NCBI GenBank assembly: GCA_964404745.1
Contig: CAYOLG010000003.1
Span: forward strand, 62,001-126,000
Origin: Pelagisphaera sp964404745
GTDB lineage: Bacteria > Verrucomicrobiota > Verrucomicrobiia > Opitutales > Opitutaceae
DNA: 64,000 nt
Direction of reading: 5' to 3'
The notes beneath the pieces are model-generated. The model worked only from the letters and a program-made list of their open reading frames with translations. It was not told where the DNA came from and searched no databases. Shown here piece after piece: positions 8,992 through 16,951 of this stretch (positions within the stretch are counted from its first letter, which is position 1; every line of letters begins with the position of its first letter). The translations under genes and the position numbers were made by a program.

Positions 8992-10031
8992 TCCCCGAAT
9001 ATCCTTTGGTAATTTCTCTGCTTTAGGAGGGCAGCAACGATCACTGGGACACCGATGAGAGCCGTGACCGAATTTAATGGCAGAGTCGCCTCTAGACCCG
9101 GTGCTCTTGCCAGGATGTCGGCAACCAATCCCACCAATCCACCCATGAGGATCGCCCCCGGCAGGAGAATCCAATGCTCCGATGTTCTAAATAAATAGCG
9201 GCAAATATGAGGCGCCGCAATGCCGATAAATCCGATAGGTCCGCAAAATCCCGTGACAACGCCAGCAAGCAGCGAAGCGCAACCTAAAATCGCCAATCGA
9301 GAAACACCCACGTTTAGCCCAAGCGTTTTGGCATAGCGTTCGCCCAACAGAAATGCGTCCAAGCGTTTAACCAGAAGGACCGAACTCACTAGCCCAAGTA
9401 GGACAACAAGGCAGAAGAGCCCCAGTTGCCTCAAGGTCACAGCCCCAAAACTCCCGAATGACCAATTGAAGAACACCTGCAGACGATCGGCCATACTATG
9501 GTAGATCAAAATGCTGACGATCGAACTTACCCCGTAGCTAATCATGAGGCCGAGTATCAATAGCGACATGACATCCACGCGACTAGACAAGAGCAGAATA
9601 AGCCCGAGAGAGGCGCCTGCCCCGATAGTTGCGGCTACTACTACTAGCAAACTGCCGCTCAACGGCGTTTGACTCGCTAGCACGATTCCTCCGGGCCCTA
9701 AAACCAGTAGGGCTATGGCAACGCCAAGACTGGCCCCACTGTTGACTCCCAGCACGAACGGGTCCGCAAGGGGATTCCGAAATACCGTTTGCATCATCAA
9801 GCCTGATACAGCCAAGGCTGCCCCGGCTAAGGCGGCAGTAAGGGTTCGAGGCAATCGAAACTCGAGGACTATTGATGAGTGTGTGCTATTGTCGCTGCCC
9901 GCCCCGAACAGGCTACTCGCCACTTCGATAAGAGGAATGTTGACGGAGCCTAAGCAAATTCCTGCCAGGAGCCCTCCCAACCCCAAAACAATGAGAAAGG
10001 TAAACCAGAGCGCTATTCTACGTTTATTCAT
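8988..10031 (-). CDS. btuC: Corrinoid ABC transporter permease (BtuC/FecCD family)
   Basis: The chosen ATG at 10031 (MNKRRIALWFTFLIVLG) gives 347 residues, the usual FecCD length. The longer open frame upstream runs into the binding-protein gene. About ten membrane segments are predicted. The family blocks LPRTLTAALAGAALAVSGLMMQ, in the first third, and GFCGPIGFIGIAAPHICR, with the loop that contacts the ATPase, are both visible. The start is 14 bases after the binding-protein gene stop and the end overlaps the ATPase start by four bases. It should move corrinoids across the inner membrane. Confidence 0.9.
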   Translation of the reverse strand: MNKRRIALWFTFLIVLGLGGLLAGICLGSVNIPLIEVASSLFGAGSDNSTHSSIVLEFRLPRTLTAALAGAALAVSGLMMQTVFRNPLADPFVLGVNSGASLGVAIALLVLGPGGIVLASQTPLSGSLLVVVAATIGAGASLGLILLLSSRVDVMSLLILGLMISYGVSSIVSILIYHSMADRLQVFFNWSFGSFGAVTLRQLGLFCLVVLLGLVSSVLLVKRLDAFLLGERYAKTLGLNVGVSRLAILGCASLLAGVVTGFCGPIGFIGIAAPHICRYLFRTSEHWILLPGAILMGGLVGLVADILARAPGLEATLPLNSVTALIGVPVIVAALLKQRNYQRIFGE

Positions 10032-10044
10032 GAATTGCCAAACA

Positions 10045-11178
10045 CTAGCGTCTACTGGGCAGCTTTTCATAGTAGACGAATTCATGCTGACCGAGAAGCT
10101 CCGGATGCAGTATGGCAATGAGATCGGCAAGCGATTCATCCGGGCGCAAAGCGCCACGCTCCCAAACCTCGTTTCCGCCCAGTGGGCCAATGCGTTTGGA
10201 ATTGTTGAAGACGTTTCTCTCTCTGAAGGCCTTGAACGCCGAAAATCGGGTATCCATCGATTCCAGCTCCGCTAGCGAAAGAGTTTGCCCTGGATGTATC
10301 CAGAAATCCGCATCAATCGCTCGAAAGAAGATTTTTTCTAGATCTACTGGGACCCCCCCGGAAGAGTCTAGAGAACTAAAGAGGTAATCCCCGCCTGCGT
10401 CTCGGATCGCCTGGGCAGTGAAGCTCCGTCCACCGGGTACGTGCCAAACACCGGCAAAGGGAGCGTTGGCCAAAACGGTGGGACGCTGCTCAATCGTTTC
10501 CGTTAGGGCGGTCAACTTTTCGTACCGATCGGCAATCCGATCGAAAATCGACTTTGCCAGAGCGTCTTTGTCGAAAAAAGAGGCCGTGAACTTTATCCAC
10601 TCAGCTCGTCCCAAAGGATGGGTTTCCATGTAGCCCGCGGTCACGGCAACTGGTTGACCCGTACGTTCCAAAAGTGGATGAGCATCGTGTTGGGGATCGC
10701 CCACTGCGCTGGCTAGAATTAGATCGGCCTGTAGGGACAAGATAGTTTCGATGTCAATCGAGCTTTCCCCAGGTATCGATTTCGTATATCCATTTTCCAA
10801 TTGCTCAATTGCTCTACGGTCATTGGCGTATTTGGCGTGGGCAACCCCTACCAAGTTGGAGTACAAGTCCAGAGCTTCAACATGGGCCAAATAGACCGTT
10901 CCCAAAACCGCCAAACGCTCAACCGGCGTACGTATCACGCGAATAGACCTCTCTAACTTGGGAAGCTCCGACCCTTTGGGCAGGAGAGCGTACTGAAATA
11001 GCTTTTCACCCGACCCTCTCCATGTATTGCGAACCGTAACGATTCGGCAGTTTTCGCGCCTTTCGATAGAAAAGTTTTCCGCATATCGAAGATCCACGCT
11101 TTCGCCTGTGGCCTGGCCACTTGGGACCCAAGCAATCATTACGATTAGGCCTAAAAATCTGGATACGATATTCTTCAC
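10045..11178 (-). CDS. btuF: Corrinoid ABC transporter substrate-binding protein
   Basis: This 377-residue protein has a signal peptide (about residues 1-24) and a helical-backbone binding fold. Early on come LRYAENFSIERRENCRIVTV and RTPVERLAVLG, then the central block DIETILSLQADLILAS, and near the C-terminus LAELESMDTRFSAFKAFRE. This pattern is common to binding proteins of the BtuF/FecB type, especially the longer form found in Bacteroidetes and relatives. It lies between the TonB receptor and permease genes, so it probably hands corrinoids from receptor to permease in the periplasm. Ligand identity rests on the operon and riboswitch. Confidence 0.85.
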   Translation of the reverse strand: MKNIVSRFLGLIVMIAWVPSGQATGESVDLRYAENFSIERRENCRIVTVRNTWRGSGEKLFQYALLPKGSELPKLERSIRVIRTPVERLAVLGTVYLAHVEALDLYSNLVGVAHAKYANDRRAIEQLENGYTKSIPGESSIDIETILSLQADLILASAVGDPQHDAHPLLERTGQPVAVTAGYMETHPLGRAEWIKFTASFFDKDALAKSIFDRIADRYEKLTALTETIEQRPTVLANAPFAGVWHVPGGRSFTAQAIRDAGGDYLFSSLDSSGGVPVDLEKIFFRAIDADFWIHPGQTLSLAELESMDTRFSAFKAFRERNVFNNSKRIGPLGGNEVWERGALRPDESLADLIAILHPELLGQHEFVYYEKLPSRR

Positions 11179-11278
11179 GCGTTTTTCCAGTGGTTTCGAG
11201 TTTTTAATATGTTTCCATCAGTTAAGTTGATAGCACTGCTTATCCCTAGGCAGCGAAAAACCCCGAAGGCCTAATTGC

Positions 11279-11305
11279 GGCTGACTACGGACAGTCAGCC
11301 CTACC
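11279..11305. repeat. GTAG-foot hairpin in the B12 operon
   Basis: GGCTGACT (11279-11286) pairs with AGTCAGCC (11293-11300) around an ACGGAC loop, followed by CTACC, so the minus-strand copy begins GGTAGGGCTGACT. It lies between the receptor and binding-protein genes on the transcribed strand. Its stem sequence is nearly the same as the element at 19634-19708. In this position it could shield or process the operon mRNA. Confidence 0.7.
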
Positions 11306-11327
11306 ACTAGATTCGTGATGCAACTTT

Positions 11328-13139
11328 TCAAAAATCCCACTCCAATCCCCCAAACGCCGCGAATCCGCGTGCTTTGATCCTTCCAGTGAAGCTCGATTCG
11401 CTTGCTGTATAATCTTCGTCCATGGCATTCTCTACCCGAAAGGTCCAAGACAAGGTGTCATTGACTCGATACCGAGAAGCGACCCTCAATAGCATATAGT
11501 TATCCATGTCCAGGCTGCCGAAAGTTTCTCTATCCACTACATAGCACAAACCCACGCTGGAGGACCACCTCTCGGTGATCTGAATGGCGTTAGAAAAGCT
11601 GATCTGGTGCCGAGGAACCGCAGGTTGACGAGTCGTCGCTCCGAACGCGAGATTAGTAGAGTTCGACTCTGTCCAGGTGTATGCGAATGTCGCCGTCCAA
11701 TCCTCTCGAAGGCATAGATCGACATGGCTCTCCACCCCGTAGTTTTCCGCTACATCACGATTTTCATAGGTTCCGTCGAATCCCTCAGTTGGCGTCCATA
11801 CGATTAGGTTTTCTATATCGTTGCTAAAATAGGTGAGACCCACGATGACGTCACCATTTACAAAATACGCATCCATACCGGCTTCCCAACCTTCACTTAC
11901 CTCCGGCCTTAAATTCGGATTACCCAGAGCGAAACTCGAAGTGGAAAACAGACGGAAGAAGTTGGGGGCTCGAAAAGCGGTACCGAAAGCTGCCCGAGCA
12001 GCGAACCGATCGTTCAGCCGCCACGATCCATTGGCCCGCCAAGTGGTTTTCGATCCTGAGAATTCGTAATCGTCATAGCGGATGCCTAAAATGAGATCCA
12101 TCGTTTTGCCGGAAGCGATCTCCGCCTGAGCAAAAAGGGCATGGCTCTCGCCGTCGCTCTCCGGAAATGAGTTGTCGTTCCCTTCCTGACGCTCCCAGGA
12201 AGCTCCCGAAACGATTCTTACGGAATCGGTAGCTTCGTAGGCGTTATGCCAATCCAATACTAGGTTGGCTGAATCCCCAATGTAGAGAAAACCTGTCTGT
12301 CGGTAGTATTCATCAAGTAGCGACAATGTTGCTCGTTGACTCCAACGATCGCCTTCGCTCTCCAAGTACGCGCTAAGAGCGATCGTATCGCTTTGAATTC
12401 GATCTGAAGGTGGAGGTGTCAGGTCACCGCCCGGATTGCTGTAGTCGGTAAGTTCGCCTCTCGAGGAAATTCCAATAGTCGCCGTATCAGAAAGGCCATA
12501 GTCGAAACGAAAGGAATAGCTCTTCATTTTTCCCTCGTTGTCGGCACCATCGTTGTCACTCTCCTGATTGGCAACATGAAAGGAATAGTCCAAGGCTCCT
12601 GCCTCTCCTTGCCCTTGGATGGCCAGTAGTTGACTGTTATTTGAGCCCGCTTCCGCGGTCACTCGATAGGTCGGATCCCCCTGTCCTCTACGGGTTTCCA
12701 ATCTAACAACACCGCCAATAGCGCTGGATCCGTAGAGCGTGCTTTGCGGTCCTCGAATGATCTCTATTCGATCCAGATTGAATCCACTGGCCCCAGCCAT
12801 GAATCGCCCCGCCGAAAAAATAGCAGAATTAGTTTTGACCCCATCGACCATGCTCAAAACCCTAGTCCCCGAGTTTCCCCGAATCACGATGTCCGCGGTC
12901 GAGGCCAGGGCTTCATCGCTGGGAGCAAAAACGCCTTCAACATCCATAAAAGCGGCCCTCAAATCGCGAACCATGCGTTGCTCCAGTTCGGTTCCTTGCA
13001 AAAGATCTACGCTAACACCGAGCGAATCGAGCGATCGCTCTGTTCGTGTGGCCCCTACAATCAGGGGCTTGAGCTCATAGCTCTCCTCCGCGTTGACGGT
13101 TGGATTAAACATTCCAAGCGCAATGATCCCGGTGCTCAA
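11328..13139 (-). CDS. btuB: TonB-dependent outer-membrane receptor, BtuB-like
   Basis: The protein has about 603 residues from a TTG at 13139. A plug domain is visible: the region LRAAFMDVEGVFAPS, then IVIRGNSGTRVLSMVDGV and RIEIIRGPQSTLYGSSAIGG. It is followed by a beta-barrel ending in EWDF, with the usual terminal Phe. The TTG start leaves a poor signal peptide. The same frame continues upstream to a CTG at 13181 (reading MKIQQTLFAKIVG if used), which would give a normal one, so the true start may be this rare codon. It is the first gene of the operon and follows a cobalamin riboswitch, so it should bring corrinoids through the outer membrane. Confidence 0.9.
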   Translation of the reverse strand: MSTGIIALGMFNPTVNAEESYELKPLIVGATRTERSLDSLGVSVDLLQGTELEQRMVRDLRAAFMDVEGVFAPSDEALASTADIVIRGNSGTRVLSMVDGVKTNSAIFSAGRFMAGASGFNLDRIEIIRGPQSTLYGSSAIGGVVRLETRRGQGDPTYRVTAEAGSNNSQLLAIQGQGEAGALDYSFHVANQESDNDGADNEGKMKSYSFRFDYGLSDTATIGISSRGELTDYSNPGGDLTPPPSDRIQSDTIALSAYLESEGDRWSQRATLSLLDEYYRQTGFLYIGDSANLVLDWHNAYEATDSVRIVSGASWERQEGNDNSFPESDGESHALFAQAEIASGKTMDLILGIRYDDYEFSGSKTTWRANGSWRLNDRFAARAAFGTAFRAPNFFRLFSTSSFALGNPNLRPEVSEGWEAGMDAYFVNGDVIVGLTYFSNDIENLIVWTPTEGFDGTYENRDVAENYGVESHVDLCLREDWTATFAYTWTESNSTNLAFGATTRQPAVPRHQISFSNAIQITERWSSSVGLCYVVDRETFGSLDMDNYMLLRVASRYRVNDTLSWTFRVENAMDEDYTASESSFTGRIKARGFAAFGGLEWDF

Positions 13140-13242
13140 GGAACCGACTATTTTCGCGAATAATGTTTGTTGGATTTTCAGTGCTTGTGGAATTCAGAGA
13201 TGCATCGCGAAAACCTGAATACAAACAATGCCATCCAAGAGA

Positions 13243-13273
13243 AACGGTCCCGCACGCATAGCTACGGACCGTT
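13243..13273 (-). terminator. Possible riboswitch-linked attenuator hairpin
   Basis: On the minus strand AACGGTCC (13273-13266) pairs with GGACCGTT (13250-13243), followed by TCTCTT. It lies between the cobalamin aptamer and the receptor start codon, where an expression platform is expected. The T tract is broken, so termination may be weak or Rho-assisted. Confidence 0.4.
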
Positions 13274-13374
13274 AATTCTACGCTAAGGAACTATATATAA
13301 AGTCCCTAACTAGATAGACAACCGTTCATACCGCTCGTTTACGCGACAAGCTTGCGACTCCAATCATAAGACTG

Positions 13375-13490
13375 GAAGTCAGGTATTATATCCGCATCCA
13401 GCATTAGGACTCGGAACTGTTCTCGATAGCTCCATACCTCAGCGCGACTGTCGCCGACTCTCACGGCGTTTCCTGAATCTGCGGACGTAA
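13375..13490 (-). promoter_or_regulatory. Cobalamin riboswitch (compact Cbl-II type)
   Basis: On the minus strand P1 is formed by GTCCGCA (13486-13480) with TGCGGAT (13396-13390), and P2 by TTCAG with CTGGA. The core then reads GGAA, CGCCGTGAGAGTCGGCG (the GGUG-nn-A-n-UC arm) and CAGTCGCGC, as in known cobalamin aptamers. A loop sequence AGGTAT (13439-13434) is perfectly complementary to ATACCT (13386-13381) just after P1, which fits the L5-L13 kissing contact. The short form without a large P6 extension resembles Cbl-II aptamers. It lies about 235 bases ahead of the receptor gene and should repress the whole operon when B12 is plentiful. Confidence 0.85.
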
Positions 13491-13622
13491 AGAAAGGAAA
13501 AGAACAAAACTGGGCCGAACAGATCCGACCCTACTGATCCGAAACAAGACCGCTCTACCACTTGACTGGCAAGCTAAATGTAAGGACTGTCGCGCACCGA
13601 AAAGGCTACCCTCAGAAACTCT

Positions 13623-14696
13623 CTATAGCTCTTTTACCCAAATATTACGAAACTGGATACGGTTGGAATGGTCCTGGATAGAGATTGGACCAGCTTCGCT
13701 GGGGGCGGGCTTGGCTCGATCTGCCTGGCGATGAGCAGTCTGATGTCGCAGTTCTTCATTCTTCTGCACAACGATTCCGTTCAGCCGTAAGGTGATTCGG
13801 GCATTCTCTTTGAGCTTTCCGTTCTCGTATCTAGGAGCCCGATAGGTGACATCGTAGGTTTGCCACTCCATCGGGGGCCGGGCCGCATTCACTTTTGGTG
13901 GGGACAACTTGTAGAGGGCTCCCAATTCGTTCCACAATCCATCAAGCCCATAACTATTAAGGATCTGAGCTTCATAGCCGTCTGGAGCTGTACCCTGAAA
14001 AAACAGGCCACTATTTCCACGGCCTTGCCCGCTCTTCCCAGGCTCTACTGGATACCTGAATTCCATATGAAAGCGTACATCCTTAAATTTTCGCTTCGTC
14101 ATGATCGTCCCCCCGATTGCAGGCTCGGCGCCCGGATTCTCTTTGGTGGGATTGATCTCCATTACGCCATTGTCCAGTAGCGTCCAAGTAACCGCTCGGC
14201 CGTCAGGGTGCTGCCACTCGTCGAAGTCGCTTCCATCGAAAAGCTTTATCGCCCCCTTCGGTGGCTTAGCTCCCAAGGTCGGCGAACCGAGTTTGACGCG
14301 CTTCAAGGAAAACTCGGCCACGTGACTGCCGATCGCCCCTTTGCCCACGAGGCCAGACTCAGTCACGCGGAAATCCCACTTGCCATCCTTGGCCACAATT
14401 TCGTCGCCTTTCAGCCGCGCTTCCCCGGAGTAGTAAACATCTGCCCGCAAATTGTGGTTTTGGGCAAATTTGACGCGGTAAAGTCCCTTTTCGATGTTGA
14501 TCACTTGGGCGCACAAGCTTGGGTTGATTTCCTGGTAACTCTTTTCGGGTCCGTCGATCCACTCGCCAACATAGTCCCCCATGAGAACCTTATCCGCTTC
14601 AGCCACATCGGTCCACTCATGACCGGATCCAGCGGCGAAAATGGCAGGCGAGCTAAAGGCGAGTAAGGCAGTGAATATAGCGAGTCGTTTTTTCAT
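13623..14696 (-). CDS. Secreted DUF1080 (3-keto-disaccharide hydrolase-like) protein
   Basis: This 357-residue protein has a signal peptide of about 21 residues. The C-terminal 200 residues match DUF1080, a jelly-roll fold related to glycoside hydrolase family 16 and LamG lectins: IKLFDGSDFDEWQHPDG at the start, then GGTIMTKRKFKDVRFHMEFR, GNSGLFFQG, and the final strand SNRIQFRNIWVKEL. The N-terminal third (GDYVGEWIDGPEKSY onward) is a smaller beta-rich domain often found in front of it. Characterised relatives act on 3-keto-glycosides, so a role in oxidised sugar breakdown is plausible but unproven. It stands alone between the riboswitch and a decayed element. Confidence 0.85.
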   Translation of the reverse strand: MKKRLAIFTALLAFSSPAIFAAGSGHEWTDVAEADKVLMGDYVGEWIDGPEKSYQEINPSLCAQVINIEKGLYRVKFAQNHNLRADVYYSGEARLKGDEIVAKDGKWDFRVTESGLVGKGAIGSHVAEFSLKRVKLGSPTLGAKPPKGAIKLFDGSDFDEWQHPDGRAVTWTLLDNGVMEINPTKENPGAEPAIGGTIMTKRKFKDVRFHMEFRYPVEPGKSGQGRGNSGLFFQGTAPDGYEAQILNSYGLDGLWNELGALYKLSPPKVNAARPPMEWQTYDVTYRAPRYENGKLKENARITLRLNGIVVQKNEELRHQTAHRQADRAKPAPSEAGPISIQDHSNRIQFRNIWVKEL

Positions 14697-14848
14697 GATA
14701 TTTGAAAGCTGGGGATAGTTTTATTGCCGGAATCAAATGGGGGCTGCGGGAAAGAGGCAAGTCTCCGTGAATGCTCGTAATATCTGCAAAATATAGTCCG
14801 TAAGCGACCAAAATGTGACAGCGTGACCCAATTTAGTCTGATTGCACG

Positions 14849-15284
14849 AACCACTGATGAACACAAGTCACCAAAGATGTACCTACATTACGATTCTCTT
14901 CTACTCAAGCTTGGGATTTTTGAAGTTCAAGACATCGCCCAATCGCAGTCCTGTGACCTTGAGATAGTTTAACATCTAACCGATCTCTCGGTCTGTCATC
15001 TTCTCGATAACTTTTGTGTCAACGACGATCCTAACGAAGACAATAAGGTCCGGAACGTATTCGCCGACCTTCTCCGACTTGTAGAAAATATCAAACTGCT
15101 TCTGCTGCAGGAAGGGAATGTTCCGCAACCGAAATTCGACTACGAGCGAGTTCTCATAAGGCTTTTCATGAAAGCCATGCCCAATTTCATTCAAGACCTC
15201 CATTGCAATCCCCACAACTTGCCGAGAATCCTCCTTAAAAAGCGCCTCTACCCCATCTGCGTTCATCGGCGTCCATCAGTGGTT
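14849..15284. mobile_element. Small element bounded by inverted repeats around the GxxExxY gene
   Basis: AACCACTGATGAAC (14849-14862) and GTCCATCAGTGGTT (15271-15284) are inverted copies with one mismatch. They flank the GxxExxY pseudogene closely on both sides. The unit of 436 bases carries no transposase, and I see no clear target duplication. It may be a non-autonomous mobile unit or a conserved flank of this gene family. Confidence 0.5.
14883..15266 (-). pseudogene. GxxExxY family gene with two in-frame amber codons
   Basis: The intact first part (96 residues from the ATG at 15266) contains the family motif GFHEKPYENSLVVEF and the VPDLIVFVRIVVDTK strand. It stops at a TAG (14978-14976) after DREIG, where relatives have a Gln. 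The same frame then continues MLNYLKVTGLRLGDVLNFKN and PKLE. A second TAG (14903-14901) stands where relatives have the Trp of LEW, followed by KRIVM and the true stop at 14885-14883. Reading through both ambers restores a full-length family protein of about 127 residues. The proposed function of this family (nuclease-like fold) is uncertain. Confidence 0.85.
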
Positions 15285-15331
15285 AAAAAATCTTCATCCC
15301 AAGTCGACGCTAATTCATGCTAAGTCACGAT

Positions 15332-16744
15332 CTACCTCTCTTCCGGCCACTCCCAATGTGGAGCCTCGGCGATCATGTCTCGGTGTACGGCAGTCATTTC
15401 TTTGGATAGCCGATCGAACAAGTCCCGGTTCTCGTTGGCCACGTCATTCTTTTGGGCTCGGTCGGTTCTCAAATTGTAGAGTTCGAATCGGTCCCAACTC
15501 GACTCGCGAATGAAATCCATATCCGTCTCTACCATGGCATGCGTCGATGGCATATTGTCATGCCGCAGATAGCCGATCAAAACCCAGTCGCCCTTGCGAA
15601 AGGCTCCCGCCGGCATTTGCTGCGTCATACCCTCGGCACGTTGCCCGGAACCGGCTATCGATCGATAAAAGTACCACAAGAGCGGCTTGTCCCGACTCCA
15701 ACTCTCCCCAAATAGAGCCGGGCTAAAATCCACACCATCTATCGTCCTATCCTGGGGAAGCGGGATACCGGTAATCGAGCAAATCGTGGGAACCATATCG
15801 ACGAAATTGAGCGTCTCATGGCAAACCGATCCCGCTTCGATCCTTCCCGGCCACCGCATCACTCCTGGTTCCCGAATCCCTCCCTCGAATACCATCGATT
15901 TTTGCCCTCGGAAACCTCCGTTGCTGGCATCATGCAGCGATCCATTGTCAGAGGTAAACATCACTATGGTGTTTTCTCCTAAACCCAGCTCGTCTAGCTT
16001 GGCCACCAGTCGTCCCGCGGCGTCATCCAGATTCTGGATATTCGCCAGGTACTCGTTGCGCTTGCTATCAAAATTGTATTGGGCCACCATCTCCGGTGGA
16101 GAAGCTATTGGGGTATGCGGCTCTTGGAAGGCCACGTAAAGAAAGAAGGGGTCATCGCCCTTCCTCTTTTCCAACCATTGTATGGCGTCGTCCACTACGA
16201 TTTGGCAGGCATAACCTTCGATCATCCCCAATGGCTTGCCATTGCGGTGAAAATTATCCGGGTTCAAGTGCGACGGGCGAGCATTGCTCGACGTGCCGAA
16301 CGAATAATCGAACCCTTGGTCCAGTGGCTGCGGCTGGTCCGTTCCATAACCGCTCAAGTGCCACTTTCCAAAATGGGCAGTCTGGTAGCCTTCGGCTCCA
16401 AGTATTTCAGCCAGCGTGATCTCCGAATCGGGAAGATGCATCGGATGGGGCACGCCGTTCTCCGGTTGGGGCAGATAACTGAAGACGCCTACCCGGGAGG
16501 GATACCGGCCAGTCAGCAAGCCCGTGCGGCTGGGGGAGCAATTTGGAGCCGCTGCATGAAGATCCGTAAAACGCATGCCCTCTTCAGCCAGCTGGTCGAT
16601 ATTTGGCGTTTTTGCCTGGCCACCAAAACAGCCGAAGTCTGAGTGGCCAGCATCGTCGGCAAGCATAATAATAATATTGGGGCGATCTGGAAATGCCGGG
16701 TACAGGGCAAACACAAAAGCAAGGGTCAGCGGAGAGAGTTTCAT
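15332..16744 (-). CDS. Secreted type I sulfatase
   Basis: This 470-residue protein has a signal peptide of about 19 residues, then the metal block RPNIIIMLADDAGHSDFGCF and the formylglycine motif CSPSR in NCSPSRTGLLTGRYPSR. The HFGKWHLSG and MFTSDNGSL blocks complete the active site. The length is typical. It is on the minus strand with no partner gene within 200 bases on either side. It is clearly distinct from the sulfatases at 665 and 34378, so it probably has a different substrate position in a sulfated glycan. Confidence 0.93.
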   Translation of the reverse strand: MKLSPLTLAFVFALYPAFPDRPNIIIMLADDAGHSDFGCFGGQAKTPNIDQLAEEGMRFTDLHAAAPNCSPSRTGLLTGRYPSRVGVFSYLPQPENGVPHPMHLPDSEITLAEILGAEGYQTAHFGKWHLSGYGTDQPQPLDQGFDYSFGTSSNARPSHLNPDNFHRNGKPLGMIEGYACQIVVDDAIQWLEKRKGDDPFFLYVAFQEPHTPIASPPEMVAQYNFDSKRNEYLANIQNLDDAAGRLVAKLDELGLGENTIVMFTSDNGSLHDASNGGFRGQKSMVFEGGIREPGVMRWPGRIEAGSVCHETLNFVDMVPTICSITGIPLPQDRTIDGVDFSPALFGESWSRDKPLLWYFYRSIAGSGQRAEGMTQQMPAGAFRKGDWVLIGYLRHDNMPSTHAMVETDMDFIRESSWDRFELYNLRTDRAQKNDVANENRDLFDRLSKEMTAVHRDMIAEAPHWEWPEER

Positions 16745-16951
16745 AAAGCTATATGTAGTTATTGAAGTCCTGTTTCTCTCTGAAACATAACGATCACCGC
16801 CATGGCTACTACTTCAGGCCCAAATCTCAAGGTTGAATACGGGCTAACTCGATCGTGTGCTACCCTCGAAACCTAGAAATTTCGGAAAAGATTTTGTCCA
16901 TTTCTTGGTGGCAATCCCGAAAATAAGCCTTCATGACAGCATGTCTAATTA

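Noticed and set aside
8432..9058. 208-residue plus-strand frame opposite the ATPase gene
   Set aside because: It is Ser/Arg-rich composition from the complement of an ABC ATPase, with no recognisable domain.
9715..10275. 186-residue plus-strand frame opposite the permease and binding protein genes
   Set aside because: It crosses two real minus-strand genes and lacks any family feature.
11179..11327. Second riboswitch or promoter between receptor and binding protein genes
   Set aside because: Only the REP-like hairpin is visible. No cobalamin aptamer core (GGAA, the GGUG arm and CAGUCGCGC) occurs here.
12739..13163. Two plus-strand frames opposite the TonB receptor start
   Set aside because: The receptor plug motifs are clear on the minus strand; these frames are its shadow.
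14883..15266. Amber readthrough or reassigned TAG codon as an explanation for the GxxExxY gene
   Set aside because: TAG is used as a normal stop elsewhere in the window (for example at 3360-3362 and 27250-27248), so a recoding system is unlikely and decay is simpler.
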